This document shows, piece by piece, positions 50,825 to 59,727 of a stretch of DNA of 64,000 nt. The position numbers were made by a program, and so were the translations under genes. Positions within the stretch are counted from its first letter, which is position 1; each line of letters opens with the position of its first letter. This DNA is from Terrirubrum flagellatum (GTDB taxonomy: Bacteria > Pseudomonadota > Alphaproteobacteria > Rhizobiales > Beijerinckiaceae), in NCBI RefSeq assembly GCF_022059845.1, contig NZ_CP091851.1, forward strand, positions 5,380,684 through 5,444,683. The letters run 5' to 3'. Below the pieces are notes generated by a model. That model was not told where the DNA came from. It saw only the letters and a program-made list of their open reading frames with translations, and made no database searches.

Positions 50825-50963
50825 AGAGCATGGCGCGAAAAAGTGGGAACCGGTTTTTCCGCGACGAACGCTGGCGTTCGCGCTGCAAAAGCCATGCTCT
50901 AGACTTTCGGAATCGATCACGTTTCCGCATTTTGATTGATTCAATCAAAATGCGGCGTGATCT
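50825..50963 (+). repeat. Palindromic intergenic repeat, copy C
   Basis: This is a 139-nt copy of the element at 3156-3294, same orientation, with only scattered substitutions (for example GCATTTTGATTG arms for GCACTTTGATTG, with compensating changes in the opposite arm). The paired substitutions keep the hairpin. It lies in the leader of the RraA-like gene, 15 nt before its start codon. Confidence 0.85.
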
Positions 50964-50977
50964 AGAGGGAGGTTCGC

Positions 50978-51721
50978 ATGATCGAGACGTCTGACATCGA
51001 GCGGCCGCCGAAAGAGCTTGTGAGCGCGCTCGCCGACATCGGCAGCGCGACCGCGAGCAGCGAACTCAACAGGCTCGGGGTGCGCAGCGCCCATATCTGC
51101 GGACCGATTGCGCTCACGCCAGGAAAAGCCGTCGCCGGTCCGGCGCTGACGCTGCAATGCATGCCGAAGCGCGAAGATCTCTATCTCGTCGACGAATATG
51201 CCGAGCCCGAGAAGCAACTCCATCGGCACGTTCTCTATCATACGCAGCCCGGCGACATCGTCGTCGTCGATGCGCGCGGCGAAACGGCGGCAGGCATCTT
51301 CGGCGAGATGATGATCACCTATTTCAAGGGGCGCGGCGGCGGCGGCGTGGTGATCGATGGCTGCATCCGCGATTTCTCCAAGGCGAAGGATCTTGGCGTT
51401 GGCCTGTGGCTGCGCGGCGTGACGCCGAATTTTCATTCGCAGACGAATATCTTTCCATTTGGCGTCAATGTTCCGATCGCGTGTGGCGGGACGATGGTGA
51501 TGCCCGGCGACATCATCGTCGCCGATGACGACGGCGCCGTCGTGGTGCCGATCAAGCTCGCGCCGCAGTTGTTGAAGGTTGCGAGCCAGCACGCCGAATG
51601 GGAGGAGTTCTCACGCCTGCGTCTGGCTGGGGGCGGCGATCTCCGTCGCTACTATCCGCTCACGGAGGCGGCGCGTCCGGAATATGAGGCCTGGCGCGAC
51701 AGCCAGAAGAAATCGCCCTGA
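50978..51721 (+). CDS. RraA-family aldolase-like protein
   Basis: The 247-aa protein has the RraA fold, with AHICGPIALTPGKAVAGPAL, GDIVVVDARGETAAGIFGEM and the active-site GVVIDGCIRDFSKAKDLGV with the arginine and aspartate that bind oxo-acid and metal in HMG/CHA aldolases. Enzymes of this group cleave 4-hydroxy-2-oxo acids to pyruvate. With a shared operator to the uxuA operon it probably acts on a sugar-acid intermediate. The annotation as ribonuclease regulator, used for RraA of Escherichia coli, is less likely. AGGGAGG precedes the ATG. Confidence 0.82.
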   Translation: MIETSDIERPPKELVSALADIGSATASSELNRLGVRSAHICGPIALTPGKAVAGPALTLQCMPKREDLYLVDEYAEPEKQLHRHVLYHTQPGDIVVVDARGETAAGIFGEMMITYFKGRGGGGVVIDGCIRDFSKAKDLGVGLWLRGVTPNFHSQTNIFPFGVNVPIACGGTMVMPGDIIVADDDGAVVVPIKLAPQLLKVASQHAEWEEFSRLRLAGGGDLRRYYPLTEAARPEYEAWRDSQKKSP

Positions 51722-51942
51722 GCGGAAGGCGCCTCTTTCCTTCGATGAGCGTAAAGTTTTAGTCGCCTTGTTCGCACTGTCGACGACACACCGATTCTAT
51801 ACGGATTCTCTCTTCCGGCAAAGCAAGCGTGACATTCCGCGCATCGGGCATGCGTGGCGCGCCGCTCCGCGCGCTGGCCCGTCTTTATGATGTTGATATG
51901 ATCAATGTCCCATCAGCCGAATCGGCATGAGGGAGGGCCGTC

Positions 51943-52125
51943 ATGTACAAATTCGAGCTCTATAAGGACAAGGCGGGCGAATATCGCTTCCGCTTCAAGG
52001 CGTCGAACGGCGAAATCATGTTCGTATCGGAAGGCTACAAGTCGAAGCAGTCGGCCCTCGATTCCATTGAATCGATCAAGAAAAATACGCCAACCGCCAC
52101 GGTCGACGATCAAACGAAAAACTGA
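51943..52125 (+). CDS. DUF1508 (YegP-like) small protein
   Basis: The 60-aa product [20 protein letters not shown] then [20 protein letters not shown] is a single DUF1508 module, a small alpha/beta unit usually found in tandem (as in YegP). Its function is unknown. GGAGGG precedes the ATG, and the next gene follows by 12 nt, suggesting a two-gene unit. The upstream 220 nt hold no recognised gene. Confidence 0.88.
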   Translation: MYKFELYKDKAGEYRFRFKASNGEIMFVSEGYKSKQSALDSIESIKKNTPTATVDDQTKN

Positions 52126-52137
52126 CAGGAGAACGCC

Positions 52138-52407
52138 ATGGAAGCGCTTTTGCCCATCATCACCCAGCTTATCGCCGGCGCTGTCGGCGGCAATATCGCC
52201 GGCGCCGCGGCGAAGGATATGAGCCTCGGCTCTATCGGCAACACCATCGCCGGCGCTGTCGGCGGCGGCGTCGGAGGTCAGATTCTTTCGGCGCTGATTC
52301 CGATGATTGCGGCCAATATTAGCGGGCAGGCGGCTGGCGGCGGCATCGCCGGCCTCGTCGTCACGCTGATCGTTGGCTTCATCAAGAACAAAATGGCGGC
52401 GAGCTGA
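52138..52407 (+). CDS. Small glycine-rich membrane protein
   Basis: The 89-aa product is hydrophobic and repeats glycine-zipper patterns ([37 protein letters not shown]). It ends with a membrane helix ([18 protein letters not shown]). The two AGAVGG-containing halves suggest an internal duplication. It follows the DUF1508 gene closely and has AGGAG before the ATG. No function is known. Confidence 0.75.
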   Translation: MEALLPIITQLIAGAVGGNIAGAAAKDMSLGSIGNTIAGAVGGGVGGQILSALIPMIAANISGQAAGGGIAGLVVTLIVGFIKNKMAAS

Positions 52408-52427
52408 GTTCGACGTCGGCCCGCTGT

Positions 52428-53582
52428 TCAGATCGAGAGGCTGTCGCCGGTCGCGAGATCGACGCTCAGCCTGTTGATATGGCGGGCCAGTTCCTCAAGC
52501 GCCGGGTTCTCGCAGGAGTGGCCGAGCGTGAGCGGTTGGCCGGCTGTCTCCCAGCAGGCGATGAGGCCGGGCAGGGTCGGATGGGTCGGCATGCGGATCC
52601 AGTCGGCCCGTCCGGCGCGATAGACTCGATCGCCTGGCGAGCCCGCCGGCAGATGGCCGGTCAGAAGAATTGGCATTCCTTCTGTATCGGCGCGAGGAAT
52701 GAGTCGGGCGGACGGCCCCGCCGTTCCCATGCCATCGTCACAAAGGAGAGCGCGGCGGGGAAGCGCATCGCCATCGCGCCAATCTTCTGCTTGCGCGAGT
52801 CTTTTCACGAGAAGATCAGAAACCCCAAGGCGAAGCGCATCGGCCGCGGCGATCTGCGCCTGCAGCGCCGGCCGCATGCTGGCGCAAATCGCCAGCGGCG
52901 CGTCGATCGCCGCGATGAGTTCGAGAGAACGGCCATAAAGCGGCGTTGGCAAGAGGCAGCCGCTTGCGTGGCGCGCAACCCATTCGGCGATGGTGGCGGC
53001 GCGCTCTTCGCCGGAGATTGGATCGACGCCGTAAGACGCATCAATGAGCAGAGCATCGCAATGCGGCGTCGGGTCCATGGCGAAGACAGCGCTGTCCGGC
53101 GCGATATCGGCGGAATAGACCAATTGTCGGCCATCGGCCTCGACGGCGAGCCAGACGCCGCCGGCGACATGGCCGGATCGTCCTGTGGTGATCGTCACGC
53201 CGCCGAGATTGATGGATTGCCCCGGCCTGAACAATTCGACGCGATCGAGAGGAAAAGGCGCGCGCGCGAGGTCATCAGGCATGGCGTAGGCGGCGAGTGT
53301 CGCGGGCGTTTCCGCCCTTGCTTCCGCCGTCATGAAAATGCGGCCGCGAAATCCACGCGCCAGCAGCCAGGGCAGCGCGCCGACATGGTCCTCATGGGCG
53401 TGTGAGATGAACAGCGCGTCGATCGCTGTGATGTCGGCCTCGGCGAGGGCGGGGTGATAGTTCTCGGGTCGGGCTCCGACCTTGATTCCAGCGTCGAGCA
53501 GCAGGCGCAGGCCGCCTGCGCGCACGCCGACGCATGTGCGGCCCTTCTCGCCGAAGCCGCCATGAAGGTCGATCATCATCAT
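52428..53582 (-). CDS. Metallo-beta-lactamase-fold hydrolase
   Basis: The product of about 384 aa has the MBL motifs LFISHAHEDHVGALP (HxHxDH), TGRSGHVAGGVWLAVE and LVYSADIAPDSAVF, with a later PHCDALLIDASYG segment. Overall it resembles MBL/beta-CASP-type nucleases of archaeal and bacterial RNA processing, but a KH domain and a clear terminal HTH are missing. Of clustered ATG codons at 53582-53576, the first is used; the long frame adds 14 residues. It is convergent with the small membrane gene and divergent from ruvA. Confidence 0.8.
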   Translation of the reverse strand: MMMIDLHGGFGEKGRTCVGVRAGGLRLLLDAGIKVGARPENYHPALAEADITAIDALFISHAHEDHVGALPWLLARGFRGRIFMTAEARAETPATLAAYAMPDDLARAPFPLDRVELFRPGQSINLGGVTITTGRSGHVAGGVWLAVEADGRQLVYSADIAPDSAVFAMDPTPHCDALLIDASYGVDPISGEERAATIAEWVARHASGCLLPTPLYGRSLELIAAIDAPLAICASMRPALQAQIAAADALRLGVSDLLVKRLAQAEDWRDGDALPRRALLCDDGMGTAGPSARLIPRADTEGMPILLTGHLPAGSPGDRVYRAGRADWIRMPTHPTLPGLIACWETAGQPLTLGHSCENPALEELARHINRLSVDLATGDSLSI

Positions 53583-53739
53583 ATGGCGGCTGGCCCCGGC
53601 TTGATCCTTCGCAAGTTTATTCAACCCGCGCGGCGGCCGCCCGGGGCTTCCGTCCTGCCTCTCATGCGGCTGTTGAATGTCAAGAGAAGACCGCCGCGCA
53701 ACGCCTCGCGCAGGCGGCGATTCGTGCTAACGAGGCCTT

Positions 53740-54357
53740 ATGATCGGCAAACTCAAGGGGCTCATCGATTCCTACGGCGACGATTTCGTCATCGTCGACG
53801 TGCAGGGCGTGGGCTATGTCGTCTTCTGTTCATCGCGCACGCTGCAGAACCTGCCGAAGCCCGGCGAGGCGGTGGCGCTTGCGATCGAGACCCAGGTGCG
53901 CGAGGACGCGATCCGGCTGTTCGGCTTCCGCTCCGATGCCGAGCGCGACTGGTTTCGCCTGCTGCAGACGGTGCAGGGCGTCGGCGCCAAGGTGGCGCTG
54001 GCGATCCTGTCGACGCTCGATAGCGGCGCCCTCGCCACGGCGATTGGGACTCAGGACAAGGCCGCCGTGGCCCGCGCCTCGGGCGTCGGACCGAAGCTCG
54101 CCCAGCGCATCGTGGCGGAGCTGAAGGACAAGGCGCCTGCCTTCGGCTCGGTCGACGCCGCCGTTGTCAGGCTCGCCGGCGACGTTGGCGACAAGCGCGC
54201 GCCGTCCAACGTGCAGGATGCGGTCTCGGCGCTGGTCAATCTCGGCTACGGCTCGCCGCAGGCGGCGGCAGCGATCGCGGCGTCGCTGAAGACCCTCGGA
54301 GAGGCGGCCGAGACAACATCGCTGATCCGGCAGGGGCTGAAGGAGCTGGCGCGGTGA
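53740..54357 (+). CDS. ruvA: Holliday junction branch-migration protein RuvA
   Basis: The 205-aa protein binds four-way DNA junctions and recruits RuvB. The OB-fold N-terminus ([20 protein letters not shown]), two helix-hairpin-helix motifs ([33 protein letters not shown]) and the C-terminal three-helix RuvB-binding domain ([18 protein letters not shown]) are present. ruvC, normally directly upstream, is not there. The stop overlaps the next start by ATGA or GTGA style coupling, and two genes separate it from ruvB. Confidence 0.97.
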   Translation: MIGKLKGLIDSYGDDFVIVDVQGVGYVVFCSSRTLQNLPKPGEAVALAIETQVREDAIRLFGFRSDAERDWFRLLQTVQGVGAKVALAILSTLDSGALATAIGTQDKAAVARASGVGPKLAQRIVAELKDKAPAFGSVDAAVVRLAGDVGDKRAPSNVQDAVSALVNLGYGSPQAAAAIAASLKTLGEAAETTSLIRQGLKELAR

Positions 54358-54848
54358 CCGACGGAATGCAGGAGGTCTGGCGTCCGGCTCTGATCGAAGA
54401 TCCGGCTTTCGTGGCGAACTGGTGGGGCCGTCGCTGGTTCGCGTCCTTCATGATCGCAGGCGGCCAGCGCTTCGATCCCGCCGACGTGGAGCTGCTGGTC
54501 GTCGACGACGCGGGCGGCCATCGCGTCGGCGTCGCGACTTTCACGCGCGCTGGCGATGCGCTGCTGCTCATCACTCTCGACGCGGAGGAGAAGCGCCGCG
54601 GCATCGGCTTCTCGCTCATCTGGACGCTGCGGAAGATCGCGCGTGAACGCAGTCTCAAGGTCATCAAGGTGTCGACCTCGAACGACAATCTCGATGCGCT
54701 GGGCTTTTATCAGCGGCTCGGCTTTCGCATCAGGTCGGTGCGTCGCGACGCAATGGATGAGGTGCGCCAGCTGAAGCCCGGCATTCCGCGCGTCGCCGAC
54801 AACGGCATCCCGATCTCGGACGAGATCGAGCTGGATATTTTGCTGTGA
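54354..54848 (+). CDS. GNAT-family N-acetyltransferase
   Basis: The 164-aa product has the GNAT core: [20 protein letters not shown], the acetyl-CoA-binding loop [20 protein letters not shown] and the [20 protein letters not shown] motif B. The start overlaps the ruvA stop by 4 nt, so it is translated with ruvA. The acyl acceptor is unknown. Its presence between ruvA and ruvB is unusual; the pair is normally adjacent. Confidence 0.9.
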   Translation: MTDGMQEVWRPALIEDPAFVANWWGRRWFASFMIAGGQRFDPADVELLVVDDAGGHRVGVATFTRAGDALLLITLDAEEKRRGIGFSLIWTLRKIARERSLKVIKVSTSNDNLDALGFYQRLGFRIRSVRRDAMDEVRQLKPGIPRVADNGIPISDEIELDILL

Positions 54849-55372
54849 GCGAGCGGAGTCGTTTCGGCGCTGGAGCGCGCGACGATGATCGTCTGGCGCC
54901 GCAGCGTCAGCAGAAGTTTGTGACGATGCGGATTTTCCGACTGTTTGCGATCCGCGGCCCGCTTGTTGGATATATCGTGTTTTTTCTGATTGCGGCGTTG
55001 CAAGGAGCGTTGACGGATTCCTTTCATTTCCAGGTTGCGGTGGCTGCTGGATTTTCCGGTGTGATCACAATCGGGCTCGGCATTATTTTCGGCTTTGTAA
55101 TTGGATTCATTCCGGGCCTTGTTTGCGCCGTCATTTGTATTTTTGCTTTACGGCTGGCTGGCGAGGTTCCCTTGCTCGTCGCGCTCGCGGGCGGCGCGGC
55201 GGGATGGGCCGTCTGGGCGGGCGGCGCGGCCGCTCTCCACGACGCCAATAGCGGAAGGCGATCCATCTTCGATATTCCGCAGGATTTCAGCTTGCTCGTG
55301 CTCGCGACATCGGTTCTGACGGCGGTGATCTGCTGGTGGTTCGGCAGACATCTGTTGAGGCCGTCATTGTGA
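54845..55372 (+). CDS. Unknown integral membrane protein between ruvA and ruvB
   Basis: The 175-aa frame starts with GTG at 54845, overlapping the GNAT stop; ATG at 54926 ([20 protein letters not shown]) is an alternative. Four to five membrane helices are visible, including [20 protein letters not shown] and [17 protein letters not shown]. It ends in [12 protein letters not shown], and its stop overlaps the ruvB GTG start. The composition is less GC-biased in the middle, as in many membrane genes. No family is recognised. Confidence 0.7.
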   Translation: MSERSRFGAGARDDDRLAPQRQQKFVTMRIFRLFAIRGPLVGYIVFFLIAALQGALTDSFHFQVAVAAGFSGVITIGLGIIFGFVIGFIPGLVCAVICIFALRLAGEVPLLVALAGGAAGWAVWAGGAAALHDANSGRRSIFDIPQDFSLLVLATSVLTAVICWWFGRHLLRPSL

Positions 55373-56409
55373 CCGATCACCGTTTCATCTCCGGAGAAAA
55401 GCGCGAGGACGACGCGCAGGATGCGCGGTTGCGTCCGCAGACGCTCGCCGATTTCACTGGCCAGGCTCAGGCGCGCGCCAATCTGCAGGTGTTCATCGAG
55501 TCCGCGAAGAAGCGCGGCGAGCCGCTCGATCATATCCTCTTCGTCGGGCCGCCGGGCCTCGGCAAGACCACGCTGGCGCAGATCATCGCGCGCGAGATGG
55601 GCGTCAATTTCCGCGCTACGGCCGGACCGGTGATCGCCAAGCGCGGCGAACTCGCAGCGCAGCTCACCAATCTCGAAGAGGGCGACGTTCTCTTCATCGA
55701 CGAGATTCATCGTCTCCAGCCGGCGATCGAGGAAATCCTCTATCCCGCCATGGAGGATTACGAGCTCGATCTCATCATCGGTGAAGGGCCGGCGGCGCGA
55801 TCGGTGAAGATCAATCTGCCGAAATTCACGCTAATCGGCGCGACCACGCGCGCGGGCCTGCTGACGACTCCTTTGCGCGACCGTTTTGGCATTCCCGTCA
55901 GGCTCAATTTCTACACGGTCGAGGAGCTTGAGTTCATCGTGCGCCGCGGCGCGCGCGTGCTCGGCTTCAAGATGAGCGATGATGGCGCCAACGAGATCGC
56001 GCGCCGCTCGCGCGGCACGCCGCGCATCGCCGGCCGTCTGCTGCGCCGCGTGCGCGATTTCGCCGTGGTCGACGGCCTCGATGAGGTGACGCGTGAGCTG
56101 GCGGACAAATCGCTGAGATTGCTCGAGGTCGATCAGGCCGGGCTCGACCAGATGGACCGCCGCTATCTCGACATGGTGGCGAAGAATTTCGGCGGCGGAC
56201 CGGTCGGCATCGAGACGATCGCAGCGGCGCTGTCGGAGCCGCGCGACGCGATTGAAGAGATCATCGAGCCATTCCTGATCCAGCGAGGATTCGTGCAGCG
56301 CACGCCGCGCGGGCGGCTGCTGACGGGCCACGCCTTCCGGCATCTCGGCCTCGCGGAGCCGCCGCGCGATCCCGCGCAATTCGGGTTGTTCGCCAATGAC
56401 GAGGAATAG
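55369..56409 (+). CDS. ruvB: Holliday junction helicase motor RuvB
   Basis: The 346-aa AAA+ motor drives branch migration with RuvA. Walker A GPPGLGKT (60-67), Walker [10 protein letters not shown], sensor [14 protein letters not shown], an arginine finger region [13 protein letters not shown] and the winged-helix end [18 protein letters not shown] are all present. GTG at 55369, overlapping the preceding stop (GTGA), is chosen because [13 protein letters not shown] matches the usual N-terminus. The 3' end overlaps the thioesterase gene by 14 nt. Confidence 0.97.
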   Translation: MTDHRFISGEKREDDAQDARLRPQTLADFTGQAQARANLQVFIESAKKRGEPLDHILFVGPPGLGKTTLAQIIAREMGVNFRATAGPVIAKRGELAAQLTNLEEGDVLFIDEIHRLQPAIEEILYPAMEDYELDLIIGEGPAARSVKINLPKFTLIGATTRAGLLTTPLRDRFGIPVRLNFYTVEELEFIVRRGARVLGFKMSDDGANEIARRSRGTPRIAGRLLRRVRDFAVVDGLDEVTRELADKSLRLLEVDQAGLDQMDRRYLDMVAKNFGGGPVGIETIAAALSEPRDAIEEIIEPFLIQRGFVQRTPRGRLLTGHAFRHLGLAEPPRDPAQFGLFANDEE

Positions 56410-56839
56410 TCCGGCGCCGCCGACATTTTCCGCCGGCGTTCATACCCTCCCGATCCGCGTCTATTACGAGGACACCGATTTCTCCGGCGTCGTCTATCAT
56501 GCGTCCTATCTCCGCTTCATGGAGCGTGGACGCACGGAGCTGTTGAGGTCGCAGGGCGCTGACCAAGGTGAATTACATGCCGATGGCGAAGGCGTCGCGT
56601 TCGTCGTGCGCAAGATGATCATCGAATATTTGAAGCCCGCGCGCATGGACGACATCATCGAGGTGATCACCACGCCGGTCGAAGTGCGCGGCGCCTCCAT
56701 GCTGCTGCATCAGATCGTCAAGCGCGGCGACGATCTTCTGATCGAGGCCAGCGTCACGGTCGCCTGTGTGAAGAACGGCCGCGCGGTTCGCATTCCCGAT
56801 GGCCTGCGCCGCATCATGACGCCGCCCGGGCAGAATTAG
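56396..56839 (+). CDS. ybgC: YbgC-type acyl-CoA thioesterase
   Basis: The 147-aa hot-dog-fold thioesterase has [20 protein letters not shown], with the catalytic aspartate of the DxDxxGxVYHA signature, then [12 protein letters not shown] and a [15 protein letters not shown] strand. It usually precedes the tolQRAB-pal operon, but here a TIGR02466 gene follows and no tol genes are in view. It overlaps the ruvB end, so it belongs to the ruv transcript. The substrate is a short acyl-CoA or acyl-ACP, linked in some bacteria to phospholipid metabolism. Confidence 0.92.
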   Translation: MTRNSPAPPTFSAGVHTLPIRVYYEDTDFSGVVYHASYLRFMERGRTELLRSQGADQGELHADGEGVAFVVRKMIIEYLKPARMDDIIEVITTPVEVRGASMLLHQIVKRGDDLLIEASVTVACVKNGRAVRIPDGLRRIMTPPGQN

Positions 56840-56847
56840 AGAGACAT

Positions 56848-57468
56848 ATGGCCAGCATCGACATCCGGTTCGCGACGCGTATCTACTCCGCCCGCCTGTC
56901 CGGCGCGCGCGCGACGAAGCTCAATGAGAATCTCAGAAATTCCTGTCTCTCGGTCGCGGCGGATGACGTGGCGGGCCAGACATGGTGCGAGGAGAATCAT
57001 TATCCCGGCTACACCTCCTACGCCTCGCTGGATGATCTGCCTTGGCGTTTCCCGGATTTCGCCGATCTCGTGAAGCAGCTCGACAAGCATGTCGCGGCCT
57101 TCGCGAAGGAACTCGATTTCGAGCTCGGCGCGAAGAAGCTCGTGCTCGATGACATCTGGATCAATGTGTTGCCGCCGGGCGGCGTGCATACCTCGCACAT
57201 CCATCCGCATTCGGCGATCAGCGGCACCTACTATGTCGCGATTCCCAAAGACGCGAGCGCGATCAAATTCGAGGACCCGCGTCTTGGCTTCATGATGTCG
57301 GCGCCGCCGCGCAAAAAGAATGCAAAGCCTGACAATCGCAGCTTCGTCTATCTCGCGCCGCAGGAGCGCACCCTGTTCCTGTGGGAGAGCTGGCTGCGCC
57401 ATGAGGTGCCGCTCAACGAGGCGGAAGACGACCGCATCTCGATCAGCTTCAATTACGGGTGGCGCTAA
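56848..57468 (+). CDS. TIGR02466-family putative 2-oxoglutarate/Fe(II) oxygenase
   Basis: The 206-aa product has the cupin-like core of this family: WINVLPPGGVHTSHIHPHSA with a HxH-type metal site, GTYYVAIPKD and LFLWESWLRHEVPLNEAEDD, then a final RISISFNYGWR. The histidines at HTSHIHPH and the later H(E)V are consistent with an Fe(II) facial triad. Substrates are unknown. It follows ybgC by 8 nt, and its 3' end overlaps the convergent TfoX-like gene by 20 nt. Confidence 0.82.
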   Translation: MASIDIRFATRIYSARLSGARATKLNENLRNSCLSVAADDVAGQTWCEENHYPGYTSYASLDDLPWRFPDFADLVKQLDKHVAAFAKELDFELGAKKLVLDDIWINVLPPGGVHTSHIHPHSAISGTYYVAIPKDASAIKFEDPRLGFMMSAPPRKKNAKPDNRSFVYLAPQERTLFLWESWLRHEVPLNEAEDDRISISFNYGWR

Positions 57469-57877
57469 CCTTCTTTGCAGCCTTGCGTTTCGCAGGCGGT
57501 TTCTTCGTCACCTTCTTCGCAACGCGCTTCGGCGCCTTCGCTGATTTCTTCGTCGCGACATAGTCGATCGAGCGCGCGATCCATTCGCCGAGCAGGCGGC
57601 GGTCGTCGAGAATCTCGTCGGGCATGGCGACGAAATCGCGGATGCCGCGGCCTGAAGTAAATTCGTAGCCATGGGCGTCGAATTCATCGCGCAATCGCGC
57701 GCGATCCTGTTCGCTGAATTTGAGAACGAAACTCTCCTGATGCACGCAGCCGAACAGCGCGCCATTCACCAGAGCGGCGGGGCAGCCGAACATAGTGCGC
57801 CGTTCGACGCGCGGATCGGTCGGGATCGCGGCGCCGAACAGCGCGGAAAGTTCAGGGTCCGGCTTGCGCCAGGCCAT
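57449..57877 (-). CDS. TfoX N-terminal-domain protein with lysine-rich tail
   Basis: The 142-aa product starts MAWRKPDPELSALFGAAIPT and has the TfoX-N motifs VERRTMFGCPAALVNGALFG and FVLKFSEQDRARLRDEF, then a YEFTSGRGIRDFVAMPDEIL segment. The C-terminal 30 residues are KK/PK-rich like a histone tail and could bind DNA. It lacks the second half of competence TfoX/Sxy, so competence control is not implied. It overlaps the convergent gene's 3' end. Confidence 0.85.
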   Translation of the reverse strand: MAWRKPDPELSALFGAAIPTDPRVERRTMFGCPAALVNGALFGCVHQESFVLKFSEQDRARLRDEFDAHGYEFTSGRGIRDFVAMPDEILDDRRLLGEWIARSIDYVATKKSAKAPKRVAKKVTKKPPAKRKAAKKVSATRN

Positions 57878-57888
57878 TGCGACATCCT

Positions 57889-58461
57889 TCAGCCATATTG
57901 AAATCTCGGCATCCAGCCTTTCGAGCCGCCCGGCAGCATATCGAAGAAATGCCAGACCGGGCAGAAATCATCGCCTGGGCTCCAGCGCGCGTCGGACACG
58001 CGCGTCAGACGCCCGCCGTCGCGGCGGAAGACCGACAGGCCGGGCAACCAGCCGCCATGGCTGCTGCGATAACCCATGTCCTGCGCGAAATTCGTACCGA
58101 CATGGCTCACCATCGGAAATCGCCAGCCGCGGCTCGCGGCAAATTCTCTCTGCGTCTGCGGATCGTCCGGAGATGAGACAACGAAGCCGGCGCGATCGGC
58201 GACATGGGGATAGAAGCCGTTGCAGCCGTCCGCCCACATGGTGCAGGAGGAGCAGGACGTGCCCATATTGTGGACGACGAACAGATCGTCCTTGCCGTTG
58301 AACAGTTCGGACAGGCGCACCGGGCCTTTCAGCGTAGCGAATTCATAATCGCTCACTTCCTCCGGCTCGATCGCCGCCTGGGCGGAACGCATTTCCTCGC
58401 GCAACTTTCCGATCCGTCCACGCAGATCCTTCAGCCGCGCCATGCCGTCGGCGTATCTCAT
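57889..58461 (-). CDS. DUF899 thioredoxin-like protein, second copy
   Basis: The 190-aa product has a helical N-terminus (GRIGKLREEMRSAQAAIEPE) and a thioredoxin-like domain with LFVVHNMGTSCSSCTMWADG, which provides a CxxC pair, then RGWRFPMVSHVG and GLSVFRRDGG. Members are small redox-fold proteins of unknown substrate. It is coupled to the other DUF899 gene by ATGA overlap and is controlled by the same ArsR operon promoter. The two copies are only distantly alike. Confidence 0.85.
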   Translation of the reverse strand: MRYADGMARLKDLRGRIGKLREEMRSAQAAIEPEEVSDYEFATLKGPVRLSELFNGKDDLFVVHNMGTSCSSCTMWADGCNGFYPHVADRAGFVVSSPDDPQTQREFAASRGWRFPMVSHVGTNFAQDMGYRSSHGGWLPGLSVFRRDGGRLTRVSDARWSPGDDFCPVWHFFDMLPGGSKGWMPRFQYG

Positions 58462-59177
58462 GCGCGCGCCTCCGCCCCGTAGCTGTCGCGATAGCGGACC
58501 CAGGACATCGCATGCGCAAAGCCGTCCTCGTCACGTCCCTTCGGCGTGAGATCGAGATACTGGTAGGTCGCGTTCATCATGTCGATCCCGCGGGAATAGC
58601 AGGAATAGGTGTGATAGATCGCGCCATCAGCGTCCTTGCAGAAGACGCTGATTCCTGGCCGCTCGCTCGGCATCTTTGCGCCGTCGCGATAATTGTAATG
58701 GCCTTCGCCGCGCGCGATCTCTTCGGGCGTAGAGGACGCCTGATAATCGAAATTGAAGTCGCTTCCGTTGGATGAATACCAGGGGAAGGTCCAGCCGAGA
58801 CGCTTCTTGAAGGCCTGGAACTTTTCATAAGGCGCGCGCGACACCGCGATCATCGTGACGTCGCGGGCGTTGAGATGCACGACGCTGCGTTCGATGCTGT
58901 CGGCCCAGAAGGAGCAGCTCTTGCAGCCGACCTCGGCGTCGGGGCCGAACATGAAGTGATAGATGACGAGTTGCGAACGGCCGTCGAACAGATCAGTGAA
59001 AGAGACCGGCCCGTTCGGCCCATGGAACGTGTAAGTCTTTTCGATTTTCTCCCACGGCAGATCGCGGCGCGCAGCGCTCAGTTCGTCGCGCAGGCGCGTG
59101 AATTCCTTCTCGCGCGCCAGAAGCTCCCTACGGGCTTTCAGCCAGTTCGCATGCGAGACAACAGAATGCGTTTCCAT
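58458..59177 (-). CDS. DUF899 thioredoxin-like protein, first copy
   Basis: The 239-aa product starts METHSVVSHANWLKARRELL and has the full DUF899 pattern: RDLPWEKIEKTYTFHGPNG, FTDLFDGRSQLVIYHFMFGP, EVGCKSCSFWADSIE (CxxC), APYEKFQAFKKRLGWTFPWY and RPGISVFCKDADGAIYHTYS. It is a cytoplasmic redox-fold protein with no known reaction. It lies 11 nt downstream of the ArsR-type regulator on the same strand. Confidence 0.9.
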   Translation of the reverse strand: METHSVVSHANWLKARRELLAREKEFTRLRDELSAARRDLPWEKIEKTYTFHGPNGPVSFTDLFDGRSQLVIYHFMFGPDAEVGCKSCSFWADSIERSVVHLNARDVTMIAVSRAPYEKFQAFKKRLGWTFPWYSSNGSDFNFDYQASSTPEEIARGEGHYNYRDGAKMPSERPGISVFCKDADGAIYHTYSCYSRGIDMMNATYQYLDLTPKGRDEDGFAHAMSWVRYRDSYGAEARA

Positions 59178-59188
59178 GATCAGACTCC

Positions 59189-59593
59189 TTACTCCTGTGA
59201 TGGGGGAAGGGCGTCCGCTTTGCGGGCGTCGATGTCGTGCAGCGTCGTCGCCAACAGGTCGAACTGGGCCTGCCAGTAGGCGCTGTAGTCGTTGAGCCAG
59301 ACGGCGGCCTCATAGAGCGGCGCCGCCTCGAGGCTGCAGCGGCTGATCCGTCCCGATCGCTCCTGCTGGATCAGGCCGGCGCGCACCAGCACCTGGATGT
59401 GGCGCGACACCGCCTGCAGCGAGATCGCGAAAGGCTCCGCGATCTCGGAGACGAGCAGCGAGCCTTGTCCGAGCCGCTTCAGGATCGCGCGGCGGATCGG
59501 GTCCGAAAGGGCGAAGAAGACGCGATCGAGCGCATCTTCGGCCGGATCGGCGGAGGCGCCGGGGATCGGAAAGGGCGTGGCTTCAGCGACCAT
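59189..59593 (-). CDS. ArsR-family transcriptional regulator
   Basis: The 134-aa protein has a winged helix typical of SmtB/ArsR (DRVFFALSDPIRRAILKRLG, LLVSEIAEPFAISLQAVSRHIQVL, GLIQQERSGRISRCSL) with a C-terminal helix (YEAAVWLNDYSAYWQAQFDLL) that could form the dimer contact. The usual metal cysteines are absent, as in many ArsR members pairing with AHSA1 or DUF899 partners. It begins a three-gene operon with two DUF899 genes, and strong palindromes lie just upstream, so it likely represses itself. Confidence 0.9.
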   Translation of the reverse strand: MVAEATPFPIPGASADPAEDALDRVFFALSDPIRRAILKRLGQGSLLVSEIAEPFAISLQAVSRHIQVLVRAGLIQQERSGRISRCSLEAAPLYEAAVWLNDYSAYWQAQFDLLATTLHDIDARKADALPPSQE

Positions 59594-59603
59594 GGGGAAA
59601 GAT

Positions 59604-59648
59604 TATCAACATATCAGTTGATAGTCAATCTATAGATTGATTATCAAC
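59604..59648. promoter_or_regulatory. Operator cluster for the ArsR regulator
   Basis: Two symmetrical sites lie between the ArsR start and thyA: TATCAAC-N6-GTTGATA at 59604-59623 and the perfect 16-bp palindrome TCAATCTATAGATTGA at 59625-59640. A further half site TTATCAAC follows at 59641-59648. The region is AT-rich, unlike the surroundings, and must also hold the promoter. Confidence 0.75.
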
Positions 59649-59727
59649 TTGCCGTTTGATGATCTCGGCTGTTCATGGTCATGGCGGGCGGCCTGCGAAA
59701 TCAGGGGAATCGCGCTATATCTCCGCC

